Below, one piece after another: positions 24,438 through 33,436 of a stretch of DNA of 64,000 nt (its first letter is position 1; every line of letters begins with the position of its first letter). Location: the NCBI RefSeq assembly GCF_009740395.1, contig NZ_WOXT01000003.1, forward strand, positions 62,001 to 126,000. Reading direction: 5' to 3'. A model generated the notes under the pieces. It was given only the letters and a program-made list of their open reading frames with translations. It did no database searches and was not told where the DNA came from. Made by a program: the position numbers and the translations under genes. The DNA is from Noviluteimonas gilva (lineage in GTDB: Bacteria > Pseudomonadota > Gammaproteobacteria > Xanthomonadales > Xanthomonadaceae).

Positions 24438-24803
24438 ATGGAAGAAATTTTCCGCGATTTCAGCCAGCACATCGCCCTCGCGCTGGAAGCGATCTCCGTG
24501 CTGATGATCGCCATCGGCGCGGTGGAAGCGTTCGTGCGCGTGCTCGTGCCGCCGCTGCGCAACATCGCTTCGCACGGGCGGCGGCGCGCGGCGTGGCTGA
24601 GCCTGGCGCGCTGGTTGCTGCTGGGCCTGGAATTCATGCTCGCGGCCGACATCGTGCGCACCGCGATCGCACCGACGTGGGACGACATCGGCAAGCTCGC
24701 GTCGATCGCCGTGATCCGGACGTTCCTCAACTTCTTCCTCGAACGCGACCTGGACGCGGCGGCGCGCGAAGGCGCGACCGACGCCGTGGAGGCCGGGCAA
24801 TGA
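24438..24803 (+). CDS. DUF1622 family membrane protein
   Basis: A 121-residue inner membrane protein of the DUF1622 family: an N-terminal amphipathic start (MEEIFRDFSQHI), then helices ALALEAISVLMIAIGAVEAF and LLLGLEFMLAADIVRTAIAP. The family's acidic/basic segment DIGKLASIAVIRTFLNFFLE follows and the tail is charged. DUF1622 proteins have no assigned function. They have been seen near arylsulfatases and DUF202 proteins, which fits this neighbourhood (recollection, not checked). It ends in an ATGA overlap with the second DUF202 gene. Confidence 0.85.
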   Translation: MEEIFRDFSQHIALALEAISVLMIAIGAVEAFVRVLVPPLRNIASHGRRRAAWLSLARWLLLGLEFMLAADIVRTAIAPTWDDIGKLASIAVIRTFLNFFLERDLDAAAREGATDAVEAGQ

Positions 24804-25204
24804 GCACGCAACCCACTTCGAACGAACTGGCGGCCTCGCGCACGGGCCTGGCCGACCTGCGCTCGCACCTGGCGAACGAGCGCACGCACCTGGCGTATTT
24901 GCGCACGTGCGTGTCGCTGATCGGCTTCGGCATCACCCTGAATCGCTTCTCGGTGTTCCTGCAGCAGGGCGACAAGCTGCAGGTGGGCCAGAAGATCGGG
25001 GTGCTGCGCGACTCGGCCAACGTCGGCCTGGGCATGGTCGTGCTCGGGATCCTGCTCGCATGCTGGTCGCTGTATCGCTACAAGCACGTCAACACCGACA
25101 TCAAGAATGCGACCTTCCGCCCGATGGATCGCGCCGTGATCGGGATGACGCTGATTTTCCTCCTGCTCGGTGGCGTGACCGCCGCATGGTTGTTCCATGT
25201 CTGA
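24800..25204 (+). CDS. DUF202 family membrane protein (second copy)
   Basis: A 134-residue inner membrane protein with DUF202 signature LANERTHLAYLRTCVSLIGF (about residues 24-43). Three helices include VGLGMVVLGILLACWSLYRY and MTLIFLLLGGVTAAWLFHV. It is a shorter and clearly different paralogue of the protein at 22444, so the operon carries two DUF202 members that could pair. Its start overlaps the DUF1622 stop by 4 bases and its end overlaps the HAD gene by 8, showing tight coupling. Confidence 0.87.
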   Translation: MSTQPTSNELAASRTGLADLRSHLANERTHLAYLRTCVSLIGFGITLNRFSVFLQQGDKLQVGQKIGVLRDSANVGLGMVVLGILLACWSLYRYKHVNTDIKNATFRPMDRAVIGMTLIFLLLGGVTAAWLFHV

Positions 25205-26114
25205 CCTGCCGTCGTGGCGCGACACGCAAGCCCGGCAGGCGATCGTCGATTTCGTGCAACGCACGACGACGACCGGGTCGCCGGAGTTCGTCGCGGCGGG
25301 CGATCGCATCGCGGTGTTCGACAACGATGGCACCCTGTGGTCGGAGCAGCCGCTGTATTTCCAGTTCCTGTTCGCGCTGGATCGCGTGCGCGCGCTTGCG
25401 GCGCAGCATCCGGAGTGGAAGACCATCGAGCCCTACAAGTGGGTGATCGACAACGACATGAAGTCGTTGGTGGCGGCGGGCGAGAAGGGCCTGCTGCCCA
25501 TCATCGCCGCCACGCACGCGGGCGTAACGACGGAACAGTTCACCGACATCGTGCGTGATTGGTTGGCCGATGCGCGGCATCCGGTCACCCGGCGCCGCTA
25601 CGACGCGATGGTGTTCAAGCCGATGCAGGAGTTGATGGTTTTCCTGCGGGCGAACGGTTACGGCACGTGGATCGTGTCGGGCGGTGGGCAGGAGTTCCTG
25701 CGCGCGTGGGTCGAAGCGACCTACGGAATTCCGCCGCAACAGGTGATCGGTAGCTACGCGGGGTTGAAGTACGTCACGGGCGACCGGCCTTCGATCATGA
25801 AGACCGAGCAGCCCGAGCTCGTCGACGATCACGCGGGCAAGCCGGTCGGCATCCAGCGTTTCCTCGGGCGGCGGCCGGTGATGGCGTTCGGCAACTCCGA
25901 CGGCGATTTCGAAATGCTGGAATGGACCACGACGGGCGAGGGCCCACGCTTCGGCGCGCTGTTGCACCACACCGATGGCGAGCGCGAATTCGCCTACGAC
26001 CGCGCTTCGATGGTCGGCAAGCTCGATCGCGGGCTGGACGAAGCGGCCCAACGCGGCTGGGTGGTGATCGACATGGCGCGCGACTGGGAGACGGTGTACC
26101 CGGAGGCGACCTAG
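25197..26114 (+). CDS. HAD-superfamily hydrolase (phosphoserine phosphatase-like)
   Basis: A 305-residue HAD hydrolase. Motif I is VFDNDGTLWSEQ (D41, D43), motif II is the Ser in WIVSGGGQEFLRAW, and motif IV is AFGNSDGDFEMLEW, giving the acid residues that hold magnesium. A helical cap lies between motifs I and II, as in the phosphoserine phosphatase-like C1 group. No signal peptide. Probably a phosphomonoesterase; the substrate is not evident. It overlaps the second DUF202 gene by 8 bases and is followed after 7 bp by a polytopic membrane protein. Confidence 0.87.
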   Translation: MSDLPSWRDTQARQAIVDFVQRTTTTGSPEFVAAGDRIAVFDNDGTLWSEQPLYFQFLFALDRVRALAAQHPEWKTIEPYKWVIDNDMKSLVAAGEKGLLPIIAATHAGVTTEQFTDIVRDWLADARHPVTRRRYDAMVFKPMQELMVFLRANGYGTWIVSGGGQEFLRAWVEATYGIPPQQVIGSYAGLKYVTGDRPSIMKTEQPELVDDHAGKPVGIQRFLGRRPVMAFGNSDGDFEMLEWTTTGEGPRFGALLHHTDGEREFAYDRASMVGKLDRGLDEAAQRGWVVIDMARDWETVYPEAT

Positions 26115-26121
26115 GGCACCG

Positions 26122-27285
26122 ATGCTTTCCGACAGTTTCTCCCTGTTGCGCGGTGGCCCGGTGTATCGACTGATGCATTGGCTCGGCGCATTGCGCCCCG
26201 GCGTGCCGACGAAGTGGCTGCTGCTCGCATTGATCGTCGTGGTGTCCTTCGTGCCGCTGATGGTGCTCGCCGCGATCGAGGGAATGTTGCTGCCATCCGC
26301 CGATCGCATCGCCTTGTTGGGCGATTACGCAGTGCTCGCGCGTTTGCTCGTCGCGGTGCCGATCATGGTCCTCGGCGCCGGCGCCTGCGACCACGTGCTG
26401 CATGCGACCGTGCGTTACATCGGGCGGTCCGGCCTGGTGCCGGGCGCTTCGCACGATGCGTTCCAGCGCCTGGTGCAGCACGGGCACGCGATCCGCGATT
26501 CCCACATTCCCGAAACAATGTGTGCGCTCATCGCTTTGCTCTCGGCGTTCTCGACGAACGCAAAGTTTTCGCATGTGTCGGGTTTCACGCATTGGGCGAC
26601 GGTCGAAGGCTCCCTGTCGAAAGCGGGCGAATGGTTCGCGGCGGTGTCGGCGCCGGTGTTCCGCTTCGTCGCGCTGGTGTGGCTCTGGCGGTTCCTGGTG
26701 TGGGCGTACCTGCTGTGGCGTTTCTCGCGCCTTCGCCTGGCCATCTTCGCCGCGCATCCCGACGGCGCAGGAGGGCTGGGATTCCTTGCGCCGGCGCAGT
26801 CGTGGTTCGCCGTCATGGCGCTGGCCGCCAGCACGATCTTCTGCGGCACCGCGCTGGTGCAGATGGAATACGCGCACGCCACGTTGCAATCGTTCCAGTG
26901 GGAAATGCTCGGCGTGATCGTCGGCAGCGTGCTCGTCGTGTTCTCGCCGTTGTTGTTCGTGATGCGCCCGCTGGTGCGCACGCGACGGCACGACATGCAT
27001 GAGCTCGGCGCGCTCGGGCAGGCGGCATCGCGTGCGTTCGCGGCGCGCTGGGAGAATCCCGATCCCACGCAGTCGGGCGATGCCCTGCTCGAAAGCCCCA
27101 ATCCCTCCGCCGTCGCCGACTTCACGGCGATGTACGCGACGGCGCGATCGATGGCGGTTGTGCCCGTCAACAAACAGGCGCTGCTGAGCGTCGCGGTCGT
27201 CGCGGCGCTGCCGATGCTGCCGCTGGTGTTGCACGCGGTGTCCATCGACGAGTTGCTGCGGCGCGTGCTGGGCGTGCTCGCCTGA
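26122..27285 (+). CDS. Six-helix inner membrane protein of unknown function
   Basis: A 387-residue membrane protein that I do not recognise. Helices are visible at about residues 33-56 (WLLLALIVVVSFVPLMVLAA), 72-95, 180-200 (FVALVWLWRFLVWAYLLWRF), 228-250, 262-282 (LGVIVGSVLVVFSPLLFVM) and the C-terminal 350-385. A large cytoplasmic or periplasmic loop (about residues 96-175) is polar, and another (283-345) is charged. No enzyme motif is seen. It is the seventh gene of the DUF202/formylglycine run, 7 bp after the HAD gene and 60 bp before dodecin. Confidence 0.75.
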   Translation: MLSDSFSLLRGGPVYRLMHWLGALRPGVPTKWLLLALIVVVSFVPLMVLAAIEGMLLPSADRIALLGDYAVLARLLVAVPIMVLGAGACDHVLHATVRYIGRSGLVPGASHDAFQRLVQHGHAIRDSHIPETMCALIALLSAFSTNAKFSHVSGFTHWATVEGSLSKAGEWFAAVSAPVFRFVALVWLWRFLVWAYLLWRFSRLRLAIFAAHPDGAGGLGFLAPAQSWFAVMALAASTIFCGTALVQMEYAHATLQSFQWEMLGVIVGSVLVVFSPLLFVMRPLVRTRRHDMHELGALGQAASRAFAARWENPDPTQSGDALLESPNPSAVADFTAMYATARSMAVVPVNKQALLSVAVVAALPMLPLVLHAVSIDELLRRVLGVLA

Positions 27286-27345
27286 CGCTGGCCGTCATCG
27301 CAGGCGCGGCCCGTTCCCAACCAAGTCCCCTCCGGAGATCCGCGT

Positions 27346-27555
27346 ATGTCCAACCATGTCTACAAGGCCGTCGAACTCACGGGTTCATCGAAGTCGGGCA
27401 CCGACGATGCCGTGCGCAACGCGATCGAACGCGCGGGCAAGACGATCCGCAACCTCAAGTGGTTCCAGGTGATCGAAACGCGCGGTCACGTCGAGGACGG
27501 GAAGATCCAGCACTGGCAGGTGACGATCAAGGCCGGGTTCACGCTGGACGATTGA
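27346..27555 (+). CDS. Dodecin
   Basis: A 69-residue dodecin, the small flavin-storing protein that assembles as a hollow dodecamer and binds riboflavin or FMN in pairs. The family pattern is complete: [20 protein letters not shown], then [20 protein letters not shown] (with the flavin-stacking Trp) and [20 protein letters not shown]. It may buffer free flavin under oxidative stress. A GGAGA Shine-Dalgarno sequence lies 6 bp upstream. Its 3' end overlaps the convergent monooxygenase-like gene by 17 bp. Confidence 0.95.
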   Translation: MSNHVYKAVELTGSSKSGTDDAVRNAIERAGKTIRNLKWFQVIETRGHVEDGKIQHWQVTIKAGFTLDD

Positions 27556-27865
27556 ACGGGATGTCGCTCGCGCAGATCTCGTAGTGCACGACGGTCGGTT
27601 CGAACTCGAGCAGGAAGTCGCGATCTTCCGGGTAGTACTTCGCCACCGCGATGTCGTCGCCGGCGAAGGCGGCGATCGCGTCGCGCGTGGTCCAGTGGGT
27701 CATCGTGATGAAGTGGGCGACGTCGCCTTCGATGCGTCGCAGTAACCACACGCCCGCGTTGCCGGAGATGCGGCGGTAGTCGGGGATCGCGCGTTCCTCG
27801 AGGAAGGACAGGTACGCATCGGCGTGGTGTGCGGCGGTGCGGCCGTGCCACATGCGAACGATCAT
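27539..27865 (-). CDS. Antibiotic biosynthesis monooxygenase-like (dimeric alpha/beta barrel) protein
   Basis: A 108-residue protein with the ferredoxin-like dimeric alpha/beta barrel pattern of small ABM-type monooxygenases: [20 protein letters not shown] at the first strand and helix, [11 protein letters not shown], then [20 protein letters not shown] and a C-terminal strand. No cofactor-binding residues can be assigned. Such proteins range from quinol monooxygenases to heme-degrading enzymes. It is convergent with dodecin, overlapping by 17 bp, and divergent from the response regulator at 28034. Confidence 0.75.
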   Translation of the reverse strand: MIVRMWHGRTAAHHADAYLSFLEERAIPDYRRISGNAGVWLLRRIEGDVAHFITMTHWTTRDAIAAFAGDDIAVAKYYPEDRDFLLEFEPTVVHYEICASDIPFNRPA

Positions 27866-28033
27866 GGGCGGAGCTCCGTTGCGGGCGACGCGGCGATTCT
27901 GTCACGCCATGCGCGCCACGCGCTCGGAAACTTCCACTCGCCATTCGCGACCGCGCCCGCGAGCGAAAGCTGACCGGCGTCGCACGAGTTCTTTTCGCAA
28001 TCGCCTTAGGCTTTGCGCGAAAGGAGATCAGGG

Positions 28034-28684
28034 ATGACGATCCGTGTGTTCGTGGTGGACGACCACGTCATTGTGCGCACCGGGATGTGCATGATTCTTG
28101 GCGAGCAGTCGGGCGTGGAAATCGTGGGCCACGCAGAGAGCGGGGAGGATGCGCTGCCGCAGTTGCGCAAGTTGCGGCCCGATGTATTGGTGTGCGACGT
28201 GCACCTGCCTGGCATCAGCGGGCTGGAGGTGACAGAGCGCGTCGTGCGCGGCGGATACGGCACGCGCGTTGTCGTCGTGTCCGCTGAGCACCAGGGGCCG
28301 CTGCCGCGGCGTGCGATGGAAGCGGGCGCGTCGGCGTACGTGGGCAAGAGCCACGATTCGACCGAGTTGCTGCGGGCCTTGCTGGATGTGGCGCACGGGC
28401 GGCGCTATCTCGCCACGGGCATCGCGCAGCAGATGGCGCTGGCGGGCATCGATGGCGGGGATGGCTCGCCGTTCGACGCGTTGTCGCCGCGCGAATTCGA
28501 AGTGGCGATGCTGCTCGTGCGCGGCTTGCGGCAGGAGGACATCGCGCGACGCTTGAGCCTGAGCGCGAAGACGATCAACACGCACAAGTCGCGCTTGTTC
28601 GACAAGCTGGGGATTCGCGATCCCATCGCGCTCGCGCGGATGGTCAGCCGTTACGGGATGTGCGATCCGGCGTTGGCGTTGTAA
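28034..28684 (+). CDS. LuxR/NarL-type response regulator without adjacent kinase
   Basis: A 216-residue response regulator: acidic pair D9-D10 (VVDDHVIV), phospho-acceptor D55 (VLVCDVHLPGISG), Lys in AYVGKSHDS, and a C-terminal LuxR-type helix-turn-helix (LSPREFEVAMLLVRGLRQED, LSLSAKTINTHKSRLFDKLG). It is closest in layout to RcsB/UvrY-type regulators. No kinase adjoins it. The nearest is the HisKA_3 kinase at 19316, 7 kb away. The ATG at 28034 has AAAGGAGA 7 bases upstream. A run of hairpin repeats follows the stop. Confidence 0.9.
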   Translation: MTIRVFVVDDHVIVRTGMCMILGEQSGVEIVGHAESGEDALPQLRKLRPDVLVCDVHLPGISGLEVTERVVRGGYGTRVVVVSAEHQGPLPRRAMEAGASAYVGKSHDSTELLRALLDVAHGRRYLATGIAQQMALAGIDGGDGSPFDALSPREFEVAMLLVRGLRQEDIARRLSLSAKTINTHKSRLFDKLGIRDPIALARMVSRYGMCDPALAL

Positions 28685-28688
28685 TTCT

Positions 28689-28869
28689 CCCTCCCCTGCG
28701 AAGGCAGGGAGCGAGCCGACGCGTTTACGGGCTGCCTGATTGGCAGCACGTACGTCGGGGAGCCCCGCCAGCTGTGCTGGCGGGTACGGGGTGGGGTCGT
28801 GTGAGGTCGCGGCGACCTTCAACCCCCCGATTCGCGCTACGCGCGAATCACCCCCCTTGCACGGGGGGT
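28689..28869. repeat. Cluster of four hairpin repeats between the response regulator and rne
   Basis: This 190-bp gap holds (1) CCCTCCCCTGC with a near-complementary partner (28689-28709), the same 11-mer as at 45267; (2) CCCGCCAGC-TGT-GCTGGCGGG (28764-28784); (3) GATTCGCGC-TAC-GCGCGAATC (28829-28849); (4) ACCCCCC-TTGCAC-GGGGGGT (28850-28869). Hairpins 3 and 4 repeat the double-hairpin architecture of 21793-21835. They lie between convergent genes and may serve as bidirectional terminators or REP-like elements. No gene is seen here. Confidence 0.65.
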
Positions 28870-28874
28870 GTGCC

Positions 28875-31800
28875 TCAAGCGTTGCGCTGCTCGTGCTTGG
28901 CGTCTTCCGCGGCGTCGGCGGCGGCTTGCGCCGGGTCGGCGGCGGGCATCGCGTCGAACAGGCCCGGCGCGGCGGGCGCGCTTGCGAGGACGTCTTCCTG
29001 CAGTTCGCGCTGCACGTCTGCGCGCACCACGGCGTCGGCCTGCGCTTCGGGTTCGGCCTGCGCGTCGACGGCGATCGCGGGTTGCGTCTCCATCGGCGCG
29101 GCGGCGTCGGATGCCGGCGAGACCGGCGTTGCGAAGGCGACTTCGCGTGCCGGCACCGGTTCGATCGCTTCGGCTTCGACCGTTTCGACCTCGGCCTGCA
29201 CGCGCGCGGCGTCGGCGACGCTTTCGTTCGCGATCGGTGCGTCGGTCCACGCGCCCGGCGTCGACGCCGATGCGTGATCCCACGCGGTCGCGGCGGACTC
29301 GACGTTGGTTTCGGCGGCGGGCGTGCGCTCGACGTCGTGTTCCACCGGAGCCTGCGCGAACTCCGCTTCATGCGCGGCGGCCTGGCGCGGCGCGGCGGCT
29401 GCTTCGGCGGGCTGCGTCGGGGCGGGCTGTGCGTCAAAGGTCTGCGCGAACGCGTTGGATTCGACGACGGCGGCGGCCAGCACGATCGGTGCCTGCGCAA
29501 CCGGCGCCGGCTTGTTCGTCGCAGCCACCTGTGCGGGCGCGAAGTCGTCTTCGAAATCGAACTCGGGCTGCGAACGATGCTGCGCGACGACTTCGCCGGA
29601 ATCGGCGTCGTCGTGCTCGGCACCCTGCGCGTCGGCCTCGACGGCGCCTTCGCCTTCCGCACCACCCTGGCCACGACGACGACGGCGACCACCGCGACGT
29701 CCGCGACGACGGCGTCCGCCGGCCTCGCCTGCGTCGGCGGTGGCGTCCTGCGGAGGTTCGGTGCCTTCGGCGACAGGCTGCTGCGTGGCGTCGGCGACTT
29801 GCGCGGCACCTGCAACGGCGATGGCGGCTTCGGCGGCGGGCGCAACGTTGGCCGTCACCGCGGGCACGACGGCCTCGGGTGCGGCCTTCGCTTCAGCGGC
29901 CTTCGCGGCATCGGCGGCGGCTTGCTGTTCGCGCAGGCGCTGCTTCTCGGCGTTGCGTGCCAGCTGCTCGGCGCGCTGCTGTTCGGCACGCTGCTGCTGT
30001 TCCAGGCGCTGCTGTTCGGTCTGCGCTTCGTCGCGCGGTGGCTTCTGCTTCTGCTGCTGCTTGGGCTGTTGCTGCTGCTTCTGCGGCTGCTGCTGCTGCT
30101 GTTTGGCTTGCTGCGCCTGCGGCTGGCCCTTCGGCTGGCCCGGCTTCTGGTCGCGGCGCTGTTCGTCGCGACGGTTGTCGCGACCCTGCTGGTTGCGACC
30201 ACGACCATCGCGCGCATCGCGGCGACCGTCGCGCCCGTTGCGGCCGCGCTCGTCCTGCGGACGTGCGGCGGGCGCGGGCGTTGCGACCACCGGTTCACCG
30301 CCACCGAACAGGCGCTTGAAGAAGCCGCCGATGCCGCCGCTCGAACGCGGGGCCACCGGTGCTGCAACGGCGACGGGCGCCGGTGCGGGCATGGCTTCGT
30401 CGCGCGGTTCTTCGCGTTCGGGCGCCGGCTGCGCCGGACGCACGTTGGTGACGGCCGGCAGGTTCGGGATGTTGAGGTGCGCCTTGGTCAGCGCGTGCGT
30501 CGCAAGCTTGCGCGGCGTGCCACGCATGTAGCTGGGCTTGCTGCTTTCTTCGCCGATCTCGTTCTCGCGGATGCGCGTGACTTCGTAATGCGGCGTTTCG
30601 AGCTGGTCGTCGGCGACGATGACGATCGGCGCGTCGTGGCGCTGTTCGATCTCGCCGAGCGCGCGGCGCTTTTCGTTGAGCAGGTAGTTGGCGATCTCGG
30701 TCGGCGCCTGCACGAGCACCTGTCCGGTGTTTTCCTTCATCGCGTGCTCTTCGGCGACGCGGAGGATCGACAGCGACAGCGACTCGACGCTGCGCATGCG
30801 GCCGTGGCCTTCGCAACGCGGGCAGACGAGCTGGCTGGATTCGCCCAGGCTCGGGCGCAGGCGCTGGCGGGACATCTCCATCAGGCCGAAGCGCGAGATG
30901 CGGCCGAGTTGCACGCGCGCGCGGTCGTACTTGAGCGCGTGCTGCAGCTTGTTCTCGACTTCGCGTTGGTGCTTGTTGGAGGCCATGTCGATGAAGTCGA
31001 TGACCACCAGGCCACCGAGGTCGCGCAGGCGCAACTGGCGCGCGACTTCTTCGGCCGCTTCCAGGTTGGTCTGGAACGCGGTCTCTTCGATGTCGCCGCC
31101 CTTGGTGGCGCGCGCGGAGTTCACGTCGACCGCGGTCAGGGCTTCGGTCTGGTCGATCACCAGCGCGCCGCCGGAGGGCAGGCGCACGGTGCGTTCATAC
31201 GCATTCTCGATCTGCGATTCGATCTGGAAGCGGTTGAACAGCGGGGTGTCGTCGGTGTAGTGCTTGAGCTTGCGCAGGTTGTGCGGCATCACCTGCTGCA
31301 CGAACTCGCGGGCTTCCTCGAACATCTCCGGCGTGTCGACGAGGATCTCGCCGATGTCGGCGCGCATGTAGTCGCGCAGCGCACGGATGATCAGGCGCGA
31401 TTCCTGGTAGATCAGGAACGGGCTGGGCTTGCTGAGCGCGGCTTCGGCGATGGCCTTCCACACCTGCAGCAGGTAGTCGAGATCCCACTGGAGCTCTTCG
31501 GCATCGCGGCCCACGCCGGCGGTGCGGATGATCACGCCCATGTCGTCGGGGATCTGCAGCTTGTCCATCGCCTCCTTGAGGGCGGCGCGGTCGTCGCCCT
31601 CGATGCGGCGCGAAACGCCGCCGGCGGTGGGCGAGTTGGGCATCAGGACCATGTAGCGGCCGGCGAGCGAGATGAACGTCGTCAGCGCCGCGCCCTTGTT
31701 GCCGCGTTCTTCCTTGTCGACCTGGACGACGATTTCCTGGCCTTCGCGCAACAGCTCACGCAGGCCGGCCTTGTTGTGGTCGACGCCGCTGGCGAAATAG

Positions 31801-32027
31801 TCGCGGGAGATTTCCTTCAGCGGAAGGAAACCGTGGCGGTCGGCGCCGTATTCGACGAAGGCCGCTTCGAGGGAGGGCTCCAGTCGGGTGATGCGCCCTT
31901 TGTAGATGTTGGACTTCTTCTGTTCCTTCGACGGCTGTTCGATGTCGATGTCGTACAGGGTCTGGCCATCGACGGTGGCGACGCGCAGTTCTTCCGCCTG
32001 CGTCGCGTTGATGAGCATTCGCTTCAT
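28875..32027 (-). CDS. rne: Ribonuclease E
   Basis: The 1050-residue endoribonuclease that starts mRNA decay and processes rRNA and tRNA precursors. The N-terminal half is canonical: S1 domain about 38-120 ([20 protein letters not shown]), 5'-sensor region, and the DNase I-like catalytic core with D301 ([15 protein letters not shown]) and D344 ([13 protein letters not shown]), followed by the Zn-link C402-PR-C405. The C-terminal half (about residues 520-1050) is disordered: a Gln/Lys tract, an Arg cluster ([14 protein letters not shown]) and Ala/Glu/Val-rich sequence, the usual degradosome scaffold. GAGGAA lies 8 bases before the ATG. It is divergent from rluC, as in many gammaproteobacteria. 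Confidence 0.97.
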   Translation of the reverse strand: MKRMLINATQAEELRVATVDGQTLYDIDIEQPSKEQKKSNIYKGRITRLEPSLEAAFVEYGADRHGFLPLKEISRDYFASGVDHNKAGLRELLREGQEIVVQVDKEERGNKGAALTTFISLAGRYMVLMPNSPTAGGVSRRIEGDDRAALKEAMDKLQIPDDMGVIIRTAGVGRDAEELQWDLDYLLQVWKAIAEAALSKPSPFLIYQESRLIIRALRDYMRADIGEILVDTPEMFEEAREFVQQVMPHNLRKLKHYTDDTPLFNRFQIESQIENAYERTVRLPSGGALVIDQTEALTAVDVNSARATKGGDIEETAFQTNLEAAEEVARQLRLRDLGGLVVIDFIDMASNKHQREVENKLQHALKYDRARVQLGRISRFGLMEMSRQRLRPSLGESSQLVCPRCEGHGRMRSVESLSLSILRVAEEHAMKENTGQVLVQAPTEIANYLLNEKRRALGEIEQRHDAPIVIVADDQLETPHYEVTRIRENEIGEESSKPSYMRGTPRKLATHALTKAHLNIPNLPAVTNVRPAQPAPEREEPRDEAMPAPAPVAVAAPVAPRSSGGIGGFFKRLFGGGEPVVATPAPAARPQDERGRNGRDGRRDARDGRGRNQQGRDNRRDEQRRDQKPGQPKGQPQAQQAKQQQQQPQKQQQQPKQQQKQKPPRDEAQTEQQRLEQQQRAEQQRAEQLARNAEKQRLREQQAAADAAKAAEAKAAPEAVVPAVTANVAPAAEAAIAVAGAAQVADATQQPVAEGTEPPQDATADAGEAGGRRRRGRRGGRRRRRGQGGAEGEGAVEADAQGAEHDDADSGEVVAQHRSQPEFDFEDDFAPAQVAATNKPAPVAQAPIVLAAAVVESNAFAQTFDAQPAPTQPAEAAAAPRQAAAHEAEFAQAPVEHDVERTPAAETNVESAATAWDHASASTPGAWTDAPIANESVADAARVQAEVETVEAEAIEPVPAREVAFATPVSPASDAAAPMETQPAIAVDAQAEPEAQADAVVRADVQRELQEDVLASAPAAPGLFDAMPAADPAQAAADAAEDAKHEQRNA

Positions 32028-32467
32028 TGTGCGTTCCTCGCGCGCTGTCGCACGCGGAACGCCGTGGGCGTTCGCCTCTGGATACCGCGGCGCCTTCGGC
32101 GCGCCACCAAGTGGGGCGCATCGCGCGCTTGTTGTATTCCAGCGCTACGACACCACGGCAAACCGCGGGAGCGCTTGTACTACCAATCCAAAATTTGCGG
32201 GCCGGCGACGTGCGGCGGGGGAGCCTCGCGTCGCGCGGGTCGTGTAAGCGCCGATGTCTGACGCACCGGGCGATGGCCGGGATTGCCGACGAGCCGCTAA
32301 CATGGCCGCCCCGGGGGCGGTGGTCGCGCACTGTGTCGGGGATCGCGGGAGGCGGGCTTTCGGCCCGTTGGCTGTGCGGGAACGCGATATTCGCGGTCCA
32401 TCGCGCAATCTCCCTGCGAAATCAAACCCTTACTTCGCGCGGCGAGTGTAGCAGGTCAAAGGCGAGC
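32028..32467. promoter_or_regulatory. rne-rluC divergent intergenic region, 440 bp
   Basis: No gene is seen. It must hold the promoters of rne (leftward) and rluC (rightward). The part next to rne has GC-rich hairpin potential, for example GCGCC-TTC-GGCGC near 32090-32102. A long structured leader would fit the known autoregulation of rne through its 5' UTR in E. coli. The only AT-rich patches are near 32176-32200 and 32393-32440. No confident -35/-10 pair can be named. Confidence 0.5.
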
Positions 32468-33433
32468 ATGGACCCCACCGATCAGCCCCCCGGCCGTGCG
32501 CCTGCACAGGCCCGGACCGTCCGCATTGCCGAAGACCGTGAAGGCCAGCGGCTGGACAACTTCCTCCTGGGGTATCTCAAGGGGGCGCCGCGTTCGCTGA
32601 TCTACAAGATCGTGCGCTCCGGCCAGGTGCGCGTGAACGGGGGCCGCGTGAAGGCCGATCGTCGGCTCGAGGGTGGAGACGAAGTCCGCATCCCGCCGGT
32701 GCGCCTGGACGAACCGGCGGAGAAGGGCACGCCCGCCAAGGGGCTGCTCGAAGCGATGGAGGCCAGCATCGTGTTCGAAGATGCGCGCCTGCTCGCGATC
32801 AACAAACCCGCGGGCGTGGCCAGCCATGGCGGCAGCGGCATCAGCTTCGGCGTGATCGAAACGCTGCGCGCGCTGCGCCCGCACGATGGCCTGGAACTCG
32901 TGCATCGCCTCGATCGCGACACCTCCGGCCTGCTCGTGCTCGCGAAGAAGCGTTCGGCGCTCACCGAACTCCAGGCGCTGATGCGCGAGGAGGGCGGCAT
33001 CGCCAAGCGTTATCTTGCGCTGCTGGTCGGTCGGCTGCCCAACGGCACGATGACCGTCGATGCGCCGCTGCACATCGGCCTGCGCCAGGGTGGCGAGCGC
33101 CACGTGCAGGTGAATCCGCAGGGCAAGCCGTCGCTGAGCCACTTCAAGGCGCTCGAGCGTCGCGGCGGACAGTCGTATTGCGAAGTGCGCATCGAAACCG
33201 GCCGCACGCACCAGATTCGCGTGCATGCGCAGCACATCGGCCATCCGGTCGCCGGCGACGACAAATACGGCGATCCGGCGGCGAACAAGCGCCTGCGCGA
33301 TCAAGTGGGCTTGAAGCGCATGTTCCTGCACGCATCGACGCTGGAGTTCGCGCTCGATGGCGGGCGCGCGCCGTATTCGCTCAACGCGCCCCTGGCGCCG
33401 GAGTTGATCGACGTGCTGGATCGCCTCGCCTGA
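32468..33433 (+). CDS. rluC: 23S rRNA pseudouridine synthase RluC
   Basis: A 321-residue RluA-family pseudouridine synthase. The S4 RNA-binding domain is about residues 18-80 (QRLDNFLLGYLKGAPRSLIY, VRVNGGRVKADRRLEGGDEV). The catalytic domain contains LVHRLDRDTSGLLVLAKK, whose second Asp is the nucleophile, and GRTHQIRVHAQHIGHPVAGD near the end. Its position opposite rne on the other strand is the standard rluC context, which favours RluC (positions 955, 2504 and 2580 of E. coli 23S rRNA) over RluD. The ATG at 32468 gives the usual length. Confidence 0.92.
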   Translation: MDPTDQPPGRAPAQARTVRIAEDREGQRLDNFLLGYLKGAPRSLIYKIVRSGQVRVNGGRVKADRRLEGGDEVRIPPVRLDEPAEKGTPAKGLLEAMEASIVFEDARLLAINKPAGVASHGGSGISFGVIETLRALRPHDGLELVHRLDRDTSGLLVLAKKRSALTELQALMREEGGIAKRYLALLVGRLPNGTMTVDAPLHIGLRQGGERHVQVNPQGKPSLSHFKALERRGGQSYCEVRIETGRTHQIRVHAQHIGHPVAGDDKYGDPAANKRLRDQVGLKRMFLHASTLEFALDGGRAPYSLNAPLAPELIDVLDRLA

Positions 33434-33436
33434 GGC

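Noticed and set aside
28689-28869. A CRISPR array between the response regulator and rne
   Set aside because: The hairpins differ from one another and are not evenly spaced direct repeats with unique spacers; no cas genes are present.
28740-32261. A 1173-residue plus-strand reading frame opposite rne
   Set aside because: It is the mirror of the RNase E frame, produced by GC-rich codon bias. Its sequence is Gly/Arg/Leu-rich low complexity, and the opposite frame has the full set of RNase E motifs.
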